Below are positions 5,591 to 6,783 of a stretch of DNA of 6,783 nt, in pieces (the first letter of the stretch is position 1; each line of letters starts with the position of its first letter). This stretch comes from Candidatus Dadabacteria bacterium. Lineage in GTDB: Bacteria; J088. A program made the position numbers and the translations under genes. Where the stretch lies: NCBI GenBank assembly GCA_003695505.1, contig RFIY01000008.1, forward strand, positions 1 to 6,783, in the 5' to 3' direction. The notes below the pieces were generated by a model. That model worked only from the letters and a program-made list of their open reading frames with translations, searched no databases and was not told the DNA's origin.

Positions 5591-6378
5591 TGCGCCACCT
5601 CACACTGTTTGCGGCGTTCTTCGATTTTCTCCGACACCGGGGACCACGGATACTGCTCTCGCACCTTACGATACCACGACATGGCCGCGCTACAGTCTCC
5701 GGACTCCTGTGCCAGGACTCCAAGTTTGTACATTGCATCCGGGACCTTGTTCCCGGATGGATATTCTTCGAGAATTTTGTGGAAATGTTTTTCGGCCGTC
5801 GCGCTGTCACCGAGCCCGGCATAGATTTCGCCAAGCCAGTAATGCGCGTTGTCGGCAAGGTCGCTCTGGGGAAATTTCTTCAGCAATTTCTGAAAGGCGC
5901 GAACCGCCGTATCGGGGTCATCCTGCTGCATCGCTGCGTAGGCGATCTGGTAAATCCCGCGATCATCATCCGGCAGATCGGACTGCGCCTGCGCGCCGCC
6001 CGCTTCGGGCGTCGTGCGCGCTGGAGGCGCAACCCGCCTCGGCTGAGGCGCCCGGCCGGCCGACGCTGACGGCGCTGGCGGTTGATCGGTCGGCTTCACG
6101 GAAAACAATGCCGCATTGACCACACGCAGCTCCTGCTGCATCTTCGTCACCTCCTGGCGCAACGCCTGAAGCTCGAGCCCCAGTCGCTCGATGCTGTCCT
6201 GCACCAGAAAACTCGTCTGATTGAGCCGGTCGATTTCACGCAGGCGCTGTGCGGTCACGGCGTGCCCACGCCGCAATTCGCGAAACTCCCGATCGAGCTG
6301 ATCGACACGTTCCGACAGACCTGCGCTCGCACACCCGGACAGCAGCAAAAGCACCAGAACCGAGAATCCTCTTTTCAC
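5587..6378 (-). CDS. cpoB: CpoB/YbgF-type TPR lipoprotein (cell division coordinator family)
   Basis: The 263-residue protein has a lipoprotein signal peptide with lipobox LSGC (cysteine 16; alanine follows, compatible with outer-membrane sorting). A coiled coil covers about 21-90, a Pro/Ala-rich linker about 95-138, and TPR repeats follow at about 142-174, 177-211 and 214-248. YWLGEIYAGLGD (180-191) and YPSGNKVPDAMYKLG (206-220) are the diagnostic YbgF signatures. In E. coli, CpoB is a soluble periplasmic protein that links Tol-Pal with peptidoglycan synthesis at division; a lipidated form is a variation. In many Proteobacteria it follows pal, but here no pal or tolB precedes it. The start is GTG at 6378; a stop lies four codons upstream in frame, so no longer form exists. 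No properly spaced Shine-Dalgarno sequence precedes it. It overlaps the LysM gene by 4 bases. Confidence 0.9.
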   Translation of the reverse strand: MKRGFSVLVLLLLSGCASAGLSERVDQLDREFRELRRGHAVTAQRLREIDRLNQTSFLVQDSIERLGLELQALRQEVTKMQQELRVVNAALFSVKPTDQPPAPSASAGRAPQPRRVAPPARTTPEAGGAQAQSDLPDDDRGIYQIAYAAMQQDDPDTAVRAFQKLLKKFPQSDLADNAHYWLGEIYAGLGDSATAEKHFHKILEEYPSGNKVPDAMYKLGVLAQESGDCSAAMSWYRKVREQYPWSPVSEKIEERRKQCEVAQ

Positions 6379-6384
6379 TCCAAC

Positions 6385-6414
6385 AAACTAGCCGGAATCG
6401 CCGCAAACTGTCAA
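6385..6414 (-). promoter_or_regulatory. Possible promoter of the cpoB-LysM pair
   Basis: The minus strand has a perfect -35 hexamer TTGACA (6409-6414), an 18-base spacer, and a weak -10, TAGTTT (6385-6390, three of six consensus bases). The expected start of transcription, about seven bases on, coincides with the GTG of cpoB at 6378. Either the mRNA is leaderless or the true promoter lies further upstream in the AT-rich region. Confidence 0.3.
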
Positions 6415-6416
6415 AC

Positions 6417-6440
6417 AATTGAGCGTAATTTCACGCAATT
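6417..6440. promoter_or_regulatory. Inverted repeat in the divergent intergenic region (possible operator)
   Basis: AATT-GA-GCGT at 6417-6426 mirrors ACGC-AATT at 6433-6440, with a two-base bulge (GA) in the left arm and a 6-base centre. It lies immediately beside the -35 hexamer of the cpoB promoter candidate and just upstream of TATAAT on the plus strand, where a regulator could affect both directions. No regulator family can be named from it. Confidence 0.3.
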
Positions 6441-6460
6441 AACCTATAATTAGCCATAAT
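6419..6460 (+). promoter_or_regulatory. AT-rich plus-strand promoter region with two -10-like hexamers
   Basis: A perfect TATAAT lies at 6445-6450 and a second -10-like CATAAT exactly ten bases on at 6455-6460. The best upstream -35 candidate is TTGAGC (6419-6424), 20 bases from the first hexamer, which is longer than ideal. This would drive the partial secreted-protein gene starting near 6547, with a leader of roughly 90 bases. The leader holds a possible bulged hairpin: GGCACCA (6492-6498) against TGGTATTGCC (6504-6513). Apart from these elements and the inverted repeat I see nothing else in the gap 6379-6546. Confidence 0.35.
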
Positions 6461-6546
6461 TTGCCCATATCTTGCGCATCGGCGGTCTCCGGGCACCAGA
6501 TAGTGGTATTGCCAGAAAAAGAGCATGATCTGGGACAATGATCACC

Positions 6547-6783
6547 ATGCCAACCCGCAGACGACATCTCGTACACGCGCTCAGCGTCCTGGTCGCGGCC
6601 ATCTCGTGGGGCTGCAGCCCTGCGCAGGCGCCACTGGCGATACCGGCTTCATCGCCAGCCGCGTCTCTGAGCGTCCAGGCGCTGAACGCAACGGAGCTCC
6701 AGATTGACCTGCTGGTCGGAGCGCAACGCGTTGGTTATGGAACACTGCGGCTGCAAGCGCTGCAGCTCAATGGCGCCTGGGTC
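6547..6783 (+). CDS. Secreted protein of unknown function, N-terminal fragment
   Basis: An open frame from the ATG at 6547 runs off the window (79 residues visible). The first residues are basic (MPTRRRHL), followed by a hydrophobic stretch (LSVLVAAISWGC) and an AQA cleavage motif (about 26-28), which together form a Sec signal peptide. A cysteine is present (about 23), but SWGC before it is a poor lipobox, so signal peptidase I cleavage is likelier. The mature part visible, including ALNATELQIDLLVGAQRVGYG, matches no family I recognise. An in-frame ATG at 6538 is an alternative start; GGGA at 6533-6536 is two bases from it and ten from the later ATG, and neither fit is strong. The gene diverges from cpoB across the AT-rich intergenic region. 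An overlapping plus-strand frame at 6525-6707 lacks such a signal sequence and is probably a shadow. Confidence 0.6.
   Translation, partial: MPTRRRHLVHALSVLVAAISWGCSPAQAPLAIPASSPAASLSVQALNATELQIDLLVGAQRVGYGTLRLQALQLNGAWV

Noticed and set aside
6492-6513. Hairpin in the leader of the right-edge gene as a riboswitch or terminator
   Set aside because: It is a bulged seven-pair stem followed by an A-rich run and not T's, with no known riboswitch core. It is mentioned only as a leader feature.
6525-6707. Plus-strand frame of 60 codons starting at 6525
   Set aside because: It overlaps the signal-peptide-bearing frame from 6547, has no recognisable sequence features and stops early. The other frame remains open to the window edge.

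Overview
The window reads as a GC-rich chromosomal segment of a diderm (Gram-negative-type) bacterium. It holds nine protein-coding genes, two of them cut by the window edges, and no RNA genes, insertion sequences or CRISPR arrays that I can see. A CpoB/YbgF-type periplasmic protein with a lipobox and a secreted LysM protein imply an outer envelope. The order pyrR-pyrB-pyrC recalls the arrangement known in Pseudomonas and relatives, but the genes next to it are different. I cannot assign a phylum from the sequence alone.

Layout. Positions 1-576 (+) carry the C-terminal end of a Clp/Hsp100 AAA+ unfoldase. It converges on a minus-strand operon, with a GC-rich hairpin at the junction. The operon runs from about 4257 down to 602 in the order Roadblock/LC7 protein, four-cysteine zinc-ribbon protein, 77-residue unknown, pyrR, pyrB, pyrC. 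Every one of its five gene junctions overlaps, by 4, 10, 1, 8 and 14 bases. A sigma70-like promoter with a short leader sits at 4291-4319. Upstream is a second minus-strand pair, a cpoB-like lipoprotein gene and a LysM-protein gene, overlapping by 4 bases. A 168-base AT-rich region (6379-6546) with promoter-like and inverted-repeat sequences separates this pair from a divergent gene for a secreted protein that runs off the right edge.

How the genes fit together. PyrB and PyrC catalyse steps 2 and 3 of de novo pyrimidine synthesis, and PyrR is the PRPP/uracil-binding regulator or phosphoribosyltransferase of that pathway. The unusual part is the three small upstream genes (Roadblock, zinc ribbon, 77-residue protein), which appear to be co-transcribed with pyrRBC. 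No MglA-type GTPase partner lies within the window. The CpoB-LysM pair is probably an envelope or peptidoglycan-associated unit that here lies apart from pal and tolB.
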